In this document: one piece after another, positions 8,305 through 16,957 of the stretch
Position numbering within the stretch: position 1 is the first letter of the stretch
How the letters are laid out: every line of letters starts with the position of its first letter
Assembly: GCA_030697825.1 (NCBI GenBank)
Contig: JAUYOW010000316.1
Coordinates: 1-46,475 of the forward strand
DNA from: Gemmatimonadales bacterium
Lineage (GTDB): Bacteria; Gemmatimonadota; Gemmatimonadetes; Gemmatimonadales; JACORV01
Reading direction: 5' to 3'
DNA length: 46,475 nt
Translations under genes and position numbers: made by a program
The notes under the pieces: generated by a model
What the model was told of the DNA's origin: nothing
What the model saw: only the letters and a program-made list of their open reading frames with translations
Database searches by the model: none

Positions 8305-8336
8305 GCGGCGCCGTGGGGAGAACCCCGCGGCGCCGC
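8305..8336. terminator. Strong hairpin between convergent rpsA and the TonB receptor gene
   Basis: Bases 8305-8318 pair with 8323-8336 as a 14-base-pair GC stem (one G-T pair) closed by the tetraloop AGAA. There is no T-tract on either side, so it may act as a bidirectional structural barrier or 3'-end stabiliser rather than as a classic intrinsic terminator. Confidence 0.55.
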
Positions 8337-8362
8337 CGTGTTATGGACCCTGGCGGATCGGT

Positions 8363-10960
8363 CTAGAAGTCGGCCGTGATCCCCACGATGGCCCGGCGGC
8401 CGTTGACCGAGCCGCCGAAGAGGTGGTAGCGCCGCTGGTCGCTGAGATTCGTCGCGACGCCGTGCAGGCGCAGCTGCCGCGTGAGGCGATAGCTGCCGGC
8501 GAGGGTGATCGTCTGGCTCGCCGGGACGTACCCGGAGAAGATGCCGGCCGCCCAGTCCATCCCTTCCACGAAGCGCGCCGTGACGCCGAGGTCGGCGCGG
8601 TCATCGGCGTAGCGGAGCCCGAGCGTGACCTTCCACTTGGGCGTGTTCGGCACGAGCTGGTCGCCCAACCGCTGCTCGCGCACCTCGAAGTCGAACAGGC
8701 TGTACGAGCCGTCGAAGCGGATCCGGTCCGTGACGTGCACGGACGCACCGAGCTCCAGCCCCTGCTCGACGACGCGGCCGGCGTTGGTGTACGACACGAT
8801 CAAAGCCCGGCGCCCGTCAGGCAGGGTGGCCAGCAGCGGCCCGGCTGCGGCGTTCAGCTGGTTGAAGCCCCCCCGCAACAGGGGGACCGGCCTACGCAGC
8901 GGGTGCGTCGTCGGCAGACCGATGCGGGCCAGGCGTGCGTCCAGCGTGTCGAGCAAAGCGACGACCTCGCGGTCCTCATTGAGGCTGTAGAACGGATACT
9001 CCGGATTGACGCCCGGGAGCAGGTCGGTCACGAAGTTGCGCATGTCGTTCCGGTAGAGGTCGAGCGTCACGAAGCTGCGGCGCCCGACGTTCCCCTTGTA
9101 CCCGATCTCCCACCCTGTCACCGTCTCAACCTCGAGGTTGCGATTGCCCCGCGCCTGCACCAGCGTGAGCGAGTCGAAATTCCAGGGCAGCGGGGTGAGG
9201 TTGAGCCCGGCGGTCACGGAGGGAGGGAGGGACGCGGCCACTGCCGCCAGATAGGCGTTGAGGCTGGTCTGGAGGCGGCGCGGGCCGGCCGTCGGCGCTC
9301 CCGCCGGCACCCGCAGGAAGAACTCCGAGTAGTTGGGCGTCTGGAAGGCGCGGTTGACGGTGAGCCGGATCGAGTGGTCCGCGTGCGGCGCGAAGACGAG
9401 CGCGCCCTTGGGCGAGAACTGGGGCTCGAAAATGCTGCCGTCGTCGTAGCGGGCGGCAACCACGGCGCGCACCCACGAGTTCAGGCGCACCTCGATCTGG
9501 CCGAACGCCGAAGAGGTGTTGTCCGTACGATCGTCGTCGGCGGCGAGCATCAGCGTCGAATCGGTATCGACCGCGGAGCTCCGGTACGACGCCCCGGCCA
9601 CGAGGCGGCCCCGGTCGCCGAAGAGCGACTGGTTGAACTGGCCCTCCACGTGATAGATGCTGGAGTGTTCCAACAGGGGAATCCCGGATACGAGCGAGTA
9701 CTGCGAATCGACCGTGTTCCGACCGGAGTACCAGCCCATCACGCTGAACCGGTTCGTGGCCACGTTGACCCGCGCCCACGGGCGATCGGCCTTGGTGACC
9801 TGGACCCGCCCGATCCCTGTGACGAACGACTCGTTTTCCACCCGCGCGGTACCGGCTTCAATGGTCGTGACCGCGCCGCCCGCACCGTAGTAATCCAGGC
9901 GCGCGGAGCCGTACTGATTCCGCAGCGGATCGCGCTCCCCCGTGAGCAGGTTCGCGGGATCGAGCTCCTGGCCGTTGAGCGGGCGGACTTCCCGCGACCG
10001 GTTGAAGGTGGTGTCGCCGTACTCGCGCCGCAGGTCGAGCGAGTCGCTCGCGGTGCGCGAGCGGCTCCACGTGTCGCTCTGCGTGAGGCCGAGGTTCACG
10101 CGATAGCCAAGGCGCCCGTCGGCCGCGACGCCGGCGTGCCGGACGTCCGCGCGAAAGGTGCTCAACTCGCCCGCGGCCAGCGTCACGCGGGTGCCAACGA
10201 CCTCCCGAGGCGCCGGCGTGATGATGTTCAGGACCCCCGCGAACGCGTTCGCGCCGTACAGCGCGGACCCGGGGCCGCGCACCATCTCGATGCGGCCGAT
10301 TTCATCCAGCGGGATGGCCATGGCGTTCCACTCCTGCGCCCCGAGGAACGCGATGGAGAGATCCCGGCCGTCCTGGAGCACGAGGATCCGGCGGTTGAGC
10401 GAAGAGTTGAAGCCCCGGGCGTTCACGTTGAAGTCGTTCATGCCGCTCTGGACGACGTCCACGCCCGGCACGGTCGCGAGGGCCAAGGGCATCTGCGCCG
10501 TGGTCGACAGCTCGCGCGCGACGGCCGGCTCGACCACCGCGACAGCCGCGGGCGCCTCGACGATCCGCTCCGCCGTGCGGGAGGCCGCCACGACGACGAT
10601 CTCGCTGATCGTCACCGGCTGGAGGTCGAGGCTGGCGTCGGCGGTGACCGTCCGGCCCCCCGTCACCTCGACCGCCAGCTCCCGCGGCTGGAAGCCGAAC
10701 AGCCGGAACACTAGGACCTGGCTTCCGGCGGGCACGCGGGAGATGGCGAACCGCCCTTCGGCATCGGTCACGGTCTGGAGTCCGGTCGAACGGACGGCGA
10801 CCGTGATCCCGCGGATCGGTCGCTGGTCGTCAGCTCGTCGCACGACGCCGCGGACGCTGCCGGTGGCTTCCAGAGCCGCGGCCGGGGCGGGAAGCGCGGT
10901 CATGCTGACGAGGACGGCCACCAGCGCGACCAGGACCTGCACACCTGCGCGTCGAAGCAT
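8363..10960 (-). CDS. TonB-dependent outer-membrane receptor with N-terminal carboxypeptidase-like domain
   Basis: The 865-residue protein begins with a signal peptide (MLRRAGVQVLVALV..., cleavage near AAALEA), then a carboxypeptidase-regulatory-like beta-sandwich (about 32-115: GSVRGVVRRADDQRPI...TDAEGRFAISRVPAG), a plug domain (about 125-250: ATVPGVDV, NVNARGFNSSLNRRILVLQDG, EMVRGPGSALYGANAFAGVLNI) and a 22-strand barrel ending in the aromatic residue of VGITADF. Such receptors import chelated metals, vitamins or glycans using TonB energy. The substrate cannot be told. GGAGG 8 bases before the ATG at 10960 fixes the start; a much longer reading upstream lacks a signal peptide at its N-terminus. 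No TonB, ExbB or SusD partner lies nearby, so the gene appears solitary. Confidence 0.9.
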   Translation of the reverse strand: MLRRAGVQVLVALVAVLVSMTALPAPAAALEATGSVRGVVRRADDQRPIRGITVAVRSTGLQTVTDAEGRFAISRVPAGSQVLVFRLFGFQPRELAVEVTGGRTVTADASLDLQPVTISEIVVVAASRTAERIVEAPAAVAVVEPAVARELSTTAQMPLALATVPGVDVVQSGMNDFNVNARGFNSSLNRRILVLQDGRDLSIAFLGAQEWNAMAIPLDEIGRIEMVRGPGSALYGANAFAGVLNIITPAPREVVGTRVTLAAGELSTFRADVRHAGVAADGRLGYRVNLGLTQSDTWSRSRTASDSLDLRREYGDTTFNRSREVRPLNGQELDPANLLTGERDPLRNQYGSARLDYYGAGGAVTTIEAGTARVENESFVTGIGRVQVTKADRPWARVNVATNRFSVMGWYSGRNTVDSQYSLVSGIPLLEHSSIYHVEGQFNQSLFGDRGRLVAGASYRSSAVDTDSTLMLAADDDRTDNTSSAFGQIEVRLNSWVRAVVAARYDDGSIFEPQFSPKGALVFAPHADHSIRLTVNRAFQTPNYSEFFLRVPAGAPTAGPRRLQTSLNAYLAAVAASLPPSVTAGLNLTPLPWNFDSLTLVQARGNRNLEVETVTGWEIGYKGNVGRRSFVTLDLYRNDMRNFVTDLLPGVNPEYPFYSLNEDREVVALLDTLDARLARIGLPTTHPLRRPVPLLRGGFNQLNAAAGPLLATLPDGRRALIVSYTNAGRVVEQGLELGASVHVTDRIRFDGSYSLFDFEVREQRLGDQLVPNTPKWKVTLGLRYADDRADLGVTARFVEGMDWAAGIFSGYVPASQTITLAGSYRLTRQLRLHGVATNLSDQRRYHLFGGSVNGRRAIVGITADF

Positions 10961-11189
10961 ACGCCGTTCCTCCAAATAGGATGGGTTGTGAACGGAAGCT
11001 GATCCTTGGCCGCCGCTGGCAGCCTGGATGGCGCTCCAAGATGCAACGCCGCCCCGATTCTGGACAGAGGGGTACCCGGAGTGGGAGGCGCCGATGGCCG
11101 CCGGTCGCGTCCCGGTATTATCGTTCGCGCGGGCGGGGCGCCAGGTGGGTGCCCCGCGGAAGCTGCGCACAAGGCGGCCGGACGTGACG
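10961..11189. other. Divergent intergenic region between the TonB receptor and carboxylase genes
   Basis: These 229 bases separate two divergent genes and must hold both promoters. A TATTAT at 11116-11121 could be a -10 box for the carboxylase beta gene, but no convincing -35 lies 16-18 bases upstream. No hairpin, riboswitch-like fold or operator palindrome stands out by eye. Confidence 0.3.
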
Positions 11190-12734
11190 ATGCAGAACAA
11201 GCTCAAACGCCTGGAGGCCCTCGCGGCCGAGGCCGTCGCTGGCGGCGGCCCCGATCGGGTCGCCTCCCAGCATGGCAAGGGCAAGCTCACCGCGCGGGAG
11301 CGGCTCGACATCCTCCTCGATGAGGGGACGTTCGTCGAGCTCGACCGCTTCGTCACCCACCGCTCGCACGACTTCGGCCTGGACGAGCAGAAGATTCTCG
11401 GCGACGGCGTGGTTACGGGCTACGGCAAGGTGAACGGCCGGATCGTCTACGTATTCTCGCAGGACTTCACCGTCTTCGGCGGGTCGCTCTCCGAGGCTCA
11501 CGCCGAGAAGATCTGCAAGGTGATGGATCTCGCGATGCGGAACGGCGCGCCGGTGATCGGGCTCAACGATTCGGGCGGCGCGCGCATCCAGGAGGGCGTC
11601 GCCTCGCTGGGCGGCTATGCCGAGATCTTCCTGCGCAATACGCTGGCCTCCGGCGTGGTGCCGCAGATCTCGGTCATCCTCGGCCCGTGCGCGGGCGGCG
11701 CGGTGTATAGCCCGGCCATCACCGACTTCGTCTTCATGGTGCGCGGCACCAGCTTCATGTTCGTGACCGGCCCCAACGTCGTGAAGACGGTCACGCACGA
11801 GGACGTGACGGCCGAGCAGCTGGGCGGCGCGGACGTGCACGCCGGGACCTCGGGGGTCGCGCACGTCGTGGCGCCGAGCGAGCCGGAGTGCCTCGCGGCG
11901 GTGCGCGCGCTGCTCGACTACCTGCCTTCCAACAACCTTGAGAGCCCGCCCAGCGTCCCGACGAAGCAGGCCGACGAACGGCGCGACGAGTCGTTGCTCG
12001 CCATAGTCCCCGACGAGCCGTCGAAGCCGTACGACATGCACGACGTGCTGAAGCGCGTGGTGGACGGCGGCGGTTTCTTCGAGATCCACCGCGAGTACGC
12101 CGCGAACATCATCTGCGGCTTCGCGCATCTGGGAGGGCGCGCGGTGGGTATCGTCGGAAACCAGCCGGCGGCGCTCGCCGGCGTGCTCGACATCGGCGCC
12201 TCGCTCAAGGCGGCGCGCTTCGTGCGCTTCTGCGACGCGTTCAACATCCCGATCGTAACTTTCGTGGACGTGCCCGGCTTCCTGCCCGGAACCGCCCAGG
12301 AGCACGGCGGCATCATCAAGCACGGCGCGAAACTGCTCTATGCGTACTGCGAGGCGACGGTCCCGAAGATCACGGTGATCACCCGCAAGGCGTACGGCGG
12401 CGCGTACGACGTCATGAGCAGCAAGCACATCCGCGGAGACGTGAACCTCGCGTGGCCGACCGCGGAGATCGCGGTGATGGGGCCCAAGGGCGCGGTGGAG
12501 ATCCTGTTCAAGAAGGAGATCGAGACGAGCCCGGACCCGGAAGCCGCCGCCGCCGAGCGGCTGGGAGAGTACACCGAGAAGTTCGCGCATCCGTACATCG
12601 CGGCGGGGCGGGGGTATGTGGACGACGTGATAGATCCGCGCGACACGCGGGCCCGGCTGATCGACGCGCTTGAGATGCTGCGGACCAAGCGGGACCGCAA
12701 TCCGCCGAAGAAGCATGGGAACATCCCCCTGTAA
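11190..12734 (+). CDS. Acyl-CoA (probably propionyl-CoA) carboxylase, carboxyltransferase beta subunit
   Basis: The 514-residue protein is a complete carboxyltransferase of the crotonase superfamily: N-terminal ATP-free half ([24 protein letters not shown], then [31 protein letters not shown]) and C-terminal half with [24 protein letters not shown] and [13 protein letters not shown], both oxyanion-hole regions typical of PccB/AccD5. It transfers the carboxyl group from biotin to propionyl- or acetyl-CoA. PccB is favoured by overall pattern, but substrate choice depends on few residues, so acetyl-CoA is possible. Start: ATG at 11190 has GGA upstream; GTG at 11184 is an alternative adding two residues. 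The biotin carboxylase subunit follows, separated by an inverted-repeat element. Confidence 0.92.
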   Translation: MQNKLKRLEALAAEAVAGGGPDRVASQHGKGKLTARERLDILLDEGTFVELDRFVTHRSHDFGLDEQKILGDGVVTGYGKVNGRIVYVFSQDFTVFGGSLSEAHAEKICKVMDLAMRNGAPVIGLNDSGGARIQEGVASLGGYAEIFLRNTLASGVVPQISVILGPCAGGAVYSPAITDFVFMVRGTSFMFVTGPNVVKTVTHEDVTAEQLGGADVHAGTSGVAHVVAPSEPECLAAVRALLDYLPSNNLESPPSVPTKQADERRDESLLAIVPDEPSKPYDMHDVLKRVVDGGGFFEIHREYAANIICGFAHLGGRAVGIVGNQPAALAGVLDIGASLKAARFVRFCDAFNIPIVTFVDVPGFLPGTAQEHGGIIKHGAKLLYAYCEATVPKITVITRKAYGGAYDVMSSKHIRGDVNLAWPTAEIAVMGPKGAVEILFKKEIETSPDPEAAAAERLGEYTEKFAHPYIAAGRGYVDDVIDPRDTRARLIDALEMLRTKRDRNPPKKHGNIPL

Positions 12735-12735
12735 C

Positions 12736-12821
12736 GGGAGCCGGGAGCCGGGAGTCGGACCTTCGGACGTGCGCCGCAGCCGCGTCGCGCGCCCGCCGGT
12801 ACGGCTCCCGGCTCCCGGCTC
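12736..12821. repeat. Inverted tandem-word element, locus A
   Basis: Left arm 12738-12754 is built from tandem copies of GGGAGCC and pairs base for base with right arm 12805-12821 (tandem GGCTCCC), around a loop of 50 bases. Extra inner pairs are possible. The left arm follows the stop codon directly and the right arm ends 6 bases before the ATG of the biotin carboxylase gene, leaving no room for a Shine-Dalgarno sequence. After the left arm comes TCGGACCTTCGGACG, similar to the bases after the arms at locus B. Confidence 0.8.
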
Positions 12822-12827
12822 ACGCTC

Positions 12828-14342
12828 ATGAAACGCGTCCTCGTCGCCAACCGCGGGGAGATCGCGCTGCGCATCATCCGCGGCTGCCACGACGAGGGGA
12901 TCGAGGCGGTCGCGGTGTATTCTGACGTGGACCGGCTTTCTACGCACGTGCGCGCGGCGGACGCGTCAGCCGCCATCGGTGGTGCCGCGCCCGCCGAGTC
13001 CTACCTCGACATCCAGAAGCTCCTCGACGCCGCGAAACAAACCGGCGCGGACTCGGTGCATCCAGGCTACGGCTTCCTTTCCGAGCGGGCGGACTTCGCG
13101 AAGGCGGTGACGGCCGCCGGACTCACGTTCATCGGGCCGCCCGCCTCGGCCATCGCCGCGATGGGCGACAAGACGGTCGCGCGCAAGCGCATGCGCGAGG
13201 TCGGCGTACCGGTGGTGCCCGGCACGGTGGAGGCGATCCGCACCGTGGAGCAAGCCACGAAGTCCGCCGCCACCATAGGCTACCCGATCCTCCTCAAGGC
13301 CGCGGCGGGCGGGGGCGGCCGCGGGATGCGCGTGGTGCGGGACTCGAGGGAGATGGAGGGTGCGTTCGAGGCCGCGCGGAACGAGGCCACCAAGGCGTTC
13401 GGCGACGGGCGCATCTACCTCGAGCGGCTCCTGGAGCGGCCGCGCCACGTGGAGGTCCAGGTCCTCGCCGACCAGCACGGCCGCACCATCAACCTCGGTG
13501 AGCGCGAGTGCAGCATCCAGCGGCGCCACCAGAAGCTGATCGAAGAGGCGCCGTCGCCCGCCGTCACCGCGGCGATCCGACGCCAGATGGGTGAGGCGGC
13601 GGTGCGCGCCGCGCTGGCGGTGGGATACGTCAGCGCCGGCACGGTGGAGTTCCTGCTGATGCCTAACGGCGACTTCTTCTTCCTGGAGATGAACACCCGT
13701 CTCCAGGTGGAGCATCCGGTCACCGAGCTGATCTTCGGCGTCTACCTGGTGCGCCTGCAGCTGAAGATCGCGCAGGGGCATCATATCAGCCTGCCGGAGC
13801 GCGCGCTCGCGCCCCGTGGCTGGGCGATGGAGTGCCGCATCACCTGCGAAGACCCGTTCGCCGACTTCATGCCGGCGGGCGGGACGGTGGGTCATATGCG
13901 CGTGCCGGCGGGACCCGGCGTGCGTTGGGACGGCTGGATCGAACCGGGCAGCGAAGTGCCGCTGCACTACGACTCGCTCCTCGGCAAGCTGGTGGTCTGG
14001 GGCGAGTCGCGGGAGCGCGCGATCAAGCGCATGCGGCGCGCGCTCGACGATCTCGTCATCGTGGGCGTGCCGACGTCCCGCGAGTTTCACCAGAGGGTGA
14101 TGGTCGAACCGGGGTTCTGCGCCGGCGACATCGACATCGAGTACTGGGAGCGGGTGGGCCGCGGGCTGATGGCGCGTCCGCCGGATCCGGACCTCCTGGA
14201 GGCTGCGGCCATCGCGGCGGCGCTGCTCGAGGAAGAACGGCACGGAGGCCGGCGGCCGCCCGATGGCCGGCCGGGGGAGCCGGACGCCGGCGACCCGGCG
14301 AGCTCGTGGCTGCGCGAGGCGCGTCGTGAAGGGCTGCGGTGA
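12828..14342 (+). CDS. Biotin carboxylase subunit of acyl-CoA carboxylase
   Basis: The 504-residue protein carboxylates biotin using ATP and bicarbonate. It starts MKRVLVANRGEIALRI, the standard biotin-carboxylase N-lobe; HPGYGFLSE, the glycine-rich ATP-grasp loop KAAAGGGGRGM, the HVEVQVLAD segment and the EMNTRLQVEHPVTE metal/active-site strand are all present. Unlike full-length PccA/MccA it stops about 60 residues after the carboxylase C-lobe and carries no biotin-carrier domain; the tail is Arg/Pro/Gly-rich and looks disordered. The carrier is probably supplied by the separate protein at 21690-22196. Its GTGA stop overlaps the start of the methyltransferase gene. Confidence 0.93.
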   Translation: MKRVLVANRGEIALRIIRGCHDEGIEAVAVYSDVDRLSTHVRAADASAAIGGAAPAESYLDIQKLLDAAKQTGADSVHPGYGFLSERADFAKAVTAAGLTFIGPPASAIAAMGDKTVARKRMREVGVPVVPGTVEAIRTVEQATKSAATIGYPILLKAAAGGGGRGMRVVRDSREMEGAFEAARNEATKAFGDGRIYLERLLERPRHVEVQVLADQHGRTINLGERECSIQRRHQKLIEEAPSPAVTAAIRRQMGEAAVRAALAVGYVSAGTVEFLLMPNGDFFFLEMNTRLQVEHPVTELIFGVYLVRLQLKIAQGHHISLPERALAPRGWAMECRITCEDPFADFMPAGGTVGHMRVPAGPGVRWDGWIEPGSEVPLHYDSLLGKLVVWGESRERAIKRMRRALDDLVIVGVPTSREFHQRVMVEPGFCAGDIDIEYWERVGRGLMARPPDPDLLEAAAIAAALLEEERHGGRRPPDGRPGEPDAGDPASSWLREARREGLR

Positions 14343-15652
14343 CGGCGGAGCCGGGCGCCGCCGGCACGCTCGGCCCGGCGCAGCCGGCGGCCGCGGCGGC
14401 GGAGGAGATCCTCATCGAATCGCTCGCTGCGGGAGGGGACGGCGTGGGCCATCTCGCCGACGGGATCACGGCGTTCGTGCCCCGCGCCGCGCCCGGAGAC
14501 CGATTGCTCCTTCACGAGGTGCGACGCCGGAAACGCCATGCCCGCGCCGAGATCGCGGCGATCCTCTCCGCCGGTCCCGATCGGGTCGAACCGCCCTGCG
14601 CGCACTTCACCCGCGACCACTGCGGCGGGTGCCAGTGGCAGCACCTGTCGGCCGAGGCGCAGGCGGCGGCGAAGCGCCGCATCGTCGGCGACGCGCTCCG
14701 GCGCATCGGCGGGCTGGACGTCCCGGATCCGGAGCTGGTGCCGAGCCCGCGTTCGCTTCGCTATCGGACGACGGTGACCCTAACGGTGCGTCCCACCGGC
14801 GGCGCGCCGACCGTCGGCTTCCACGACGCCACCGACAGCGGCCGAGTCTTCCCGCTCGAGCACTGCGCTATCGCCCGTGACGAGCTCAACGCGCTGTGGC
14901 GGGCGGTCGAGCCGTATCGCGCGTCGCTGCCGGCCGGGAACGACGTCAGGCTCAAGCTCCGCGTCGCGCCCGACGGAGGCCTGCACGTGGTCGTGGCCGG
15001 CGGCGACGACGCCTGGACCACCTCCGAGCCGATGGCGCGCGCCGCGGCCGCGGCGGGCCTTGCGGCGACCATCTGGTGGCAGCCGGCGGGCGGAGCGGTG
15101 AGGCGGATGTCGGGACCCGACGCGGATGCCGGCGCTGTCTCGTTCGAGCAGGTCAACGCGGAGGTGGCGGCGCTCTTGCGCGAGGCCGTCGTGAGGGCCG
15201 CCGCGCCTCCGGCCGGCACGCCGGACCGTTGGCGCGTGCTGGACCTCTACGCCGGCGCCGGCGACACGGCGCTGCCGCTCGCCGAGGGCGGCTGCGAGGT
15301 CGTCATGGTGGAGCTGGACCGCCGGGCGGTCGAGAGGGCGCGCGATCGGGCCCGGGCGAAAGGGCTGACGGTCCGCTGTCTAGCCGCGAGGGTGGAGGAG
15401 CGCCTGGAGAAGCTGCTGCCGGCGGACGCCGTCATCGTGAACCCGCCGCGCGCTGGACTCTCGGAGCCGGTCACCCGGCTGCTGGCGTCGGCTCCGCCGC
15501 GACGCCTGGTCTACGTCTCCTGCGATCCCGCGACGCTCGCCCGGGACCTCGAGCGCCTCGGCGCGACCCGCGACCGGATCGCATCGGTGCAGGCGTTCGA
15601 CATGTTCCCCGAGACCAGCCACATCGAGACGGCGGTGGTTCTCGACCGCTAG
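14339..15652 (+). CDS. 23S rRNA (uracil-5-)-methyltransferase, RumA/RlmD-like, with Fe-S cluster
   Basis: The 437-residue enzyme belongs to the TrmA/RlmC/RlmD family that makes 5-methyluridine in RNA with S-adenosylmethionine. An N-terminal TRAM domain (about 20-75) is followed by four Cys in CAHF...HCGGCQWQH that bind a [4Fe-4S] cluster, the Rossmann methyltransferase core (VLDLYAGAGDTALPLAEGG), VNPPRAGL, and the catalytic-cysteine motif VYVSCDPATLARDL. Length and motif order match RlmD (m5U1939) best, but RlmC or another uridine target cannot be excluded. The GTG start overlaps the biotin carboxylase stop by four bases. It is the last gene of the carboxylase operon. About 180 bases without a gene follow. 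Confidence 0.9.
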   Translation: MTAEPGAAGTLGPAQPAAAAAEEILIESLAAGGDGVGHLADGITAFVPRAAPGDRLLLHEVRRRKRHARAEIAAILSAGPDRVEPPCAHFTRDHCGGCQWQHLSAEAQAAAKRRIVGDALRRIGGLDVPDPELVPSPRSLRYRTTVTLTVRPTGGAPTVGFHDATDSGRVFPLEHCAIARDELNALWRAVEPYRASLPAGNDVRLKLRVAPDGGLHVVVAGGDDAWTTSEPMARAAAAAGLAATIWWQPAGGAVRRMSGPDADAGAVSFEQVNAEVAALLREAVVRAAAPPAGTPDRWRVLDLYAGAGDTALPLAEGGCEVVMVELDRRAVERARDRARAKGLTVRCLAARVEERLEKLLPADAVIVNPPRAGLSEPVTRLLASAPPRRLVYVSCDPATLARDLERLGATRDRIASVQAFDMFPETSHIETAVVLDR

Positions 15653-15833
15653 GAGCGGGAATCCGCGAGGTGCAAAGTTGTCCGACTCTCCGCCGGCGTG
15701 ATGGTCACCCATTGGGACATCGTGAGGCCGTAGCGCGCCCCCGGAAGCGGCAAGCGCCTTGCACTGTGAACGGCCGGTACGGCATGCGGCGCCTGCGCCG
15801 GCTGCTTCGAAGGCCGGCGGGAGGATCCTGACC

Positions 15834-16952
15834 TTGGACATCGGCATTCCGAAGGAATCGCTCGCGCGGGAGCACCGGGTGGCGCTCGCCCCGTCGGGGG
15901 TCAAGACCCTGGTCGAGCGCGGGCACCGGGTGTACGTGGAGACGGGCGCGGGCGGCGAAGCGGGCCACGGGGACGGCGACTACCAGTCGGCGGGCGCGAC
16001 GGTGGTGTACGCCCGCGACGAGGTATTCCACCGCTCCGGGCTGCTGTTAGGCGTCCAGGCACCCGCTCCCGCCGACTACCTGCTGCTCCAGCCGGGGCAG
16101 ACGGTGCTGGCGTTCTGGATGCTGCCGGCCCTGCACGCCGAAAGCCTCCGCGTCCTGATGGACCGTCAGATCACGGCGATCGGGCTGGAGGCGATCGAGG
16201 ACGATGACGGCCGGGCGCCGGCGCTGACCAGCATGTCGGAGATAGCGGGAGCGCTGGCGGTGATCGTCGGGGCGGGACTGCTCCTCAACGAGTTCGGAGG
16301 GAAGGGGATCCTGCTGACCGGCGCGCCCGGTGTGCCTCCCGCCCAGCTGGTGATACTCGGCGCGGGGGTGCTGGGCCAGGCTGCAGCGCGCGCGGCCGCC
16401 GGCCTGGGCGCCGAGGTCCTGCTGCTGGACGTCAGCACCGAGAAGCTCCGGGAGGCGGTGGACCGGCTTCCGGGACGGATGCCGACGATGGTGGCGTCGC
16501 CTCACAACATCGAACGGGCGCTCTCGTTCGCCGATCTCGTCATCGCGGCGCCCGCAGTGCACGGCGACCGCGCCCCGGTCGTGATCACCCGCGCCATGCT
16601 GAAGAGGATGAAGCCTCGCAGCGTCATCATGGACTTCGCGATCGACATGGGCGGGTGCCTCGAGACCTCTCGGCCCACCTACTTCCCGAACCCGACCTAC
16701 GAGGTGGACGGGATCCTCCACTTCTGCGTCCCGAATCTCCCCGCCATCGTCGCCAGGTCGGCCACGCTGGCGCTGACGAACACGGTCGGGCCGTGGGTCA
16801 TGGAGCTGGCCGAGAAGGGCGCCGACGCCGCGCTGGCCGGGGACCGGGCGTTGCGGCGCGGAGCGTACCTGCACGGCGGGCGGTGCGTGAAGGAGTCGCT
16901 CTCCCAGCTGTTCGGGCTGCCGTTCCAGCCCTTTTCCGTCCCGGAGCGTTAG
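15834..16952 (+). CDS. Alanine-dehydrogenase-like protein lacking the catalytic Lys and His
   Basis: The 372-residue protein shares fold and length with the true Ald at 35150-36262. It keeps substrate-binding R15 (EHRVALAP), the TSMSEIAG helix, the NAD-binding GAGVLGQAAARAAAGLGAEVLLLD and the Asp of MDFAIDMGG. Position for position, however, catalytic K75 is Gln (LGVQAP) and H96 is Met (AFWMLP). That segment resembles the transhydrogenase alpha subunit PntA, whose counterpart also lacks these residues. It probably binds NAD(H) but is unlikely to deaminate alanine. I chose the TTG at 15834 because GGGAGG lies 9 bases upstream. The CoA-transferase gene follows after 5 bases, so the two are an operon. 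No PntB is nearby. Alternatives: a regulator, another oxidoreductase, or a transhydrogenase-like remnant. Confidence 0.75.
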   Translation: MDIGIPKESLAREHRVALAPSGVKTLVERGHRVYVETGAGGEAGHGDGDYQSAGATVVYARDEVFHRSGLLLGVQAPAPADYLLLQPGQTVLAFWMLPALHAESLRVLMDRQITAIGLEAIEDDDGRAPALTSMSEIAGALAVIVGAGLLLNEFGGKGILLTGAPGVPPAQLVILGAGVLGQAAARAAAGLGAEVLLLDVSTEKLREAVDRLPGRMPTMVASPHNIERALSFADLVIAAPAVHGDRAPVVITRAMLKRMKPRSVIMDFAIDMGGCLETSRPTYFPNPTYEVDGILHFCVPNLPAIVARSATLALTNTVGPWVMELAEKGADAALAGDRALRRGAYLHGGRCVKESLSQLFGLPFQPFSVPER

Positions 16953-16957
16953 GCACG

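Noticed and set aside
10961-11356. N-terminal extension of the TonB receptor frame by 132 residues
   Set aside because: The extension runs over the start of the divergent carboxylase gene, while ATG 10960 has GGAGG and begins a clear signal peptide.
12736-12821. CRISPR-like array from the repeated GGGAGCC words
   Set aside because: The words are short, directly adjoining, lack unique spacers of constant length and appear as inverted arms. No cas gene is near.
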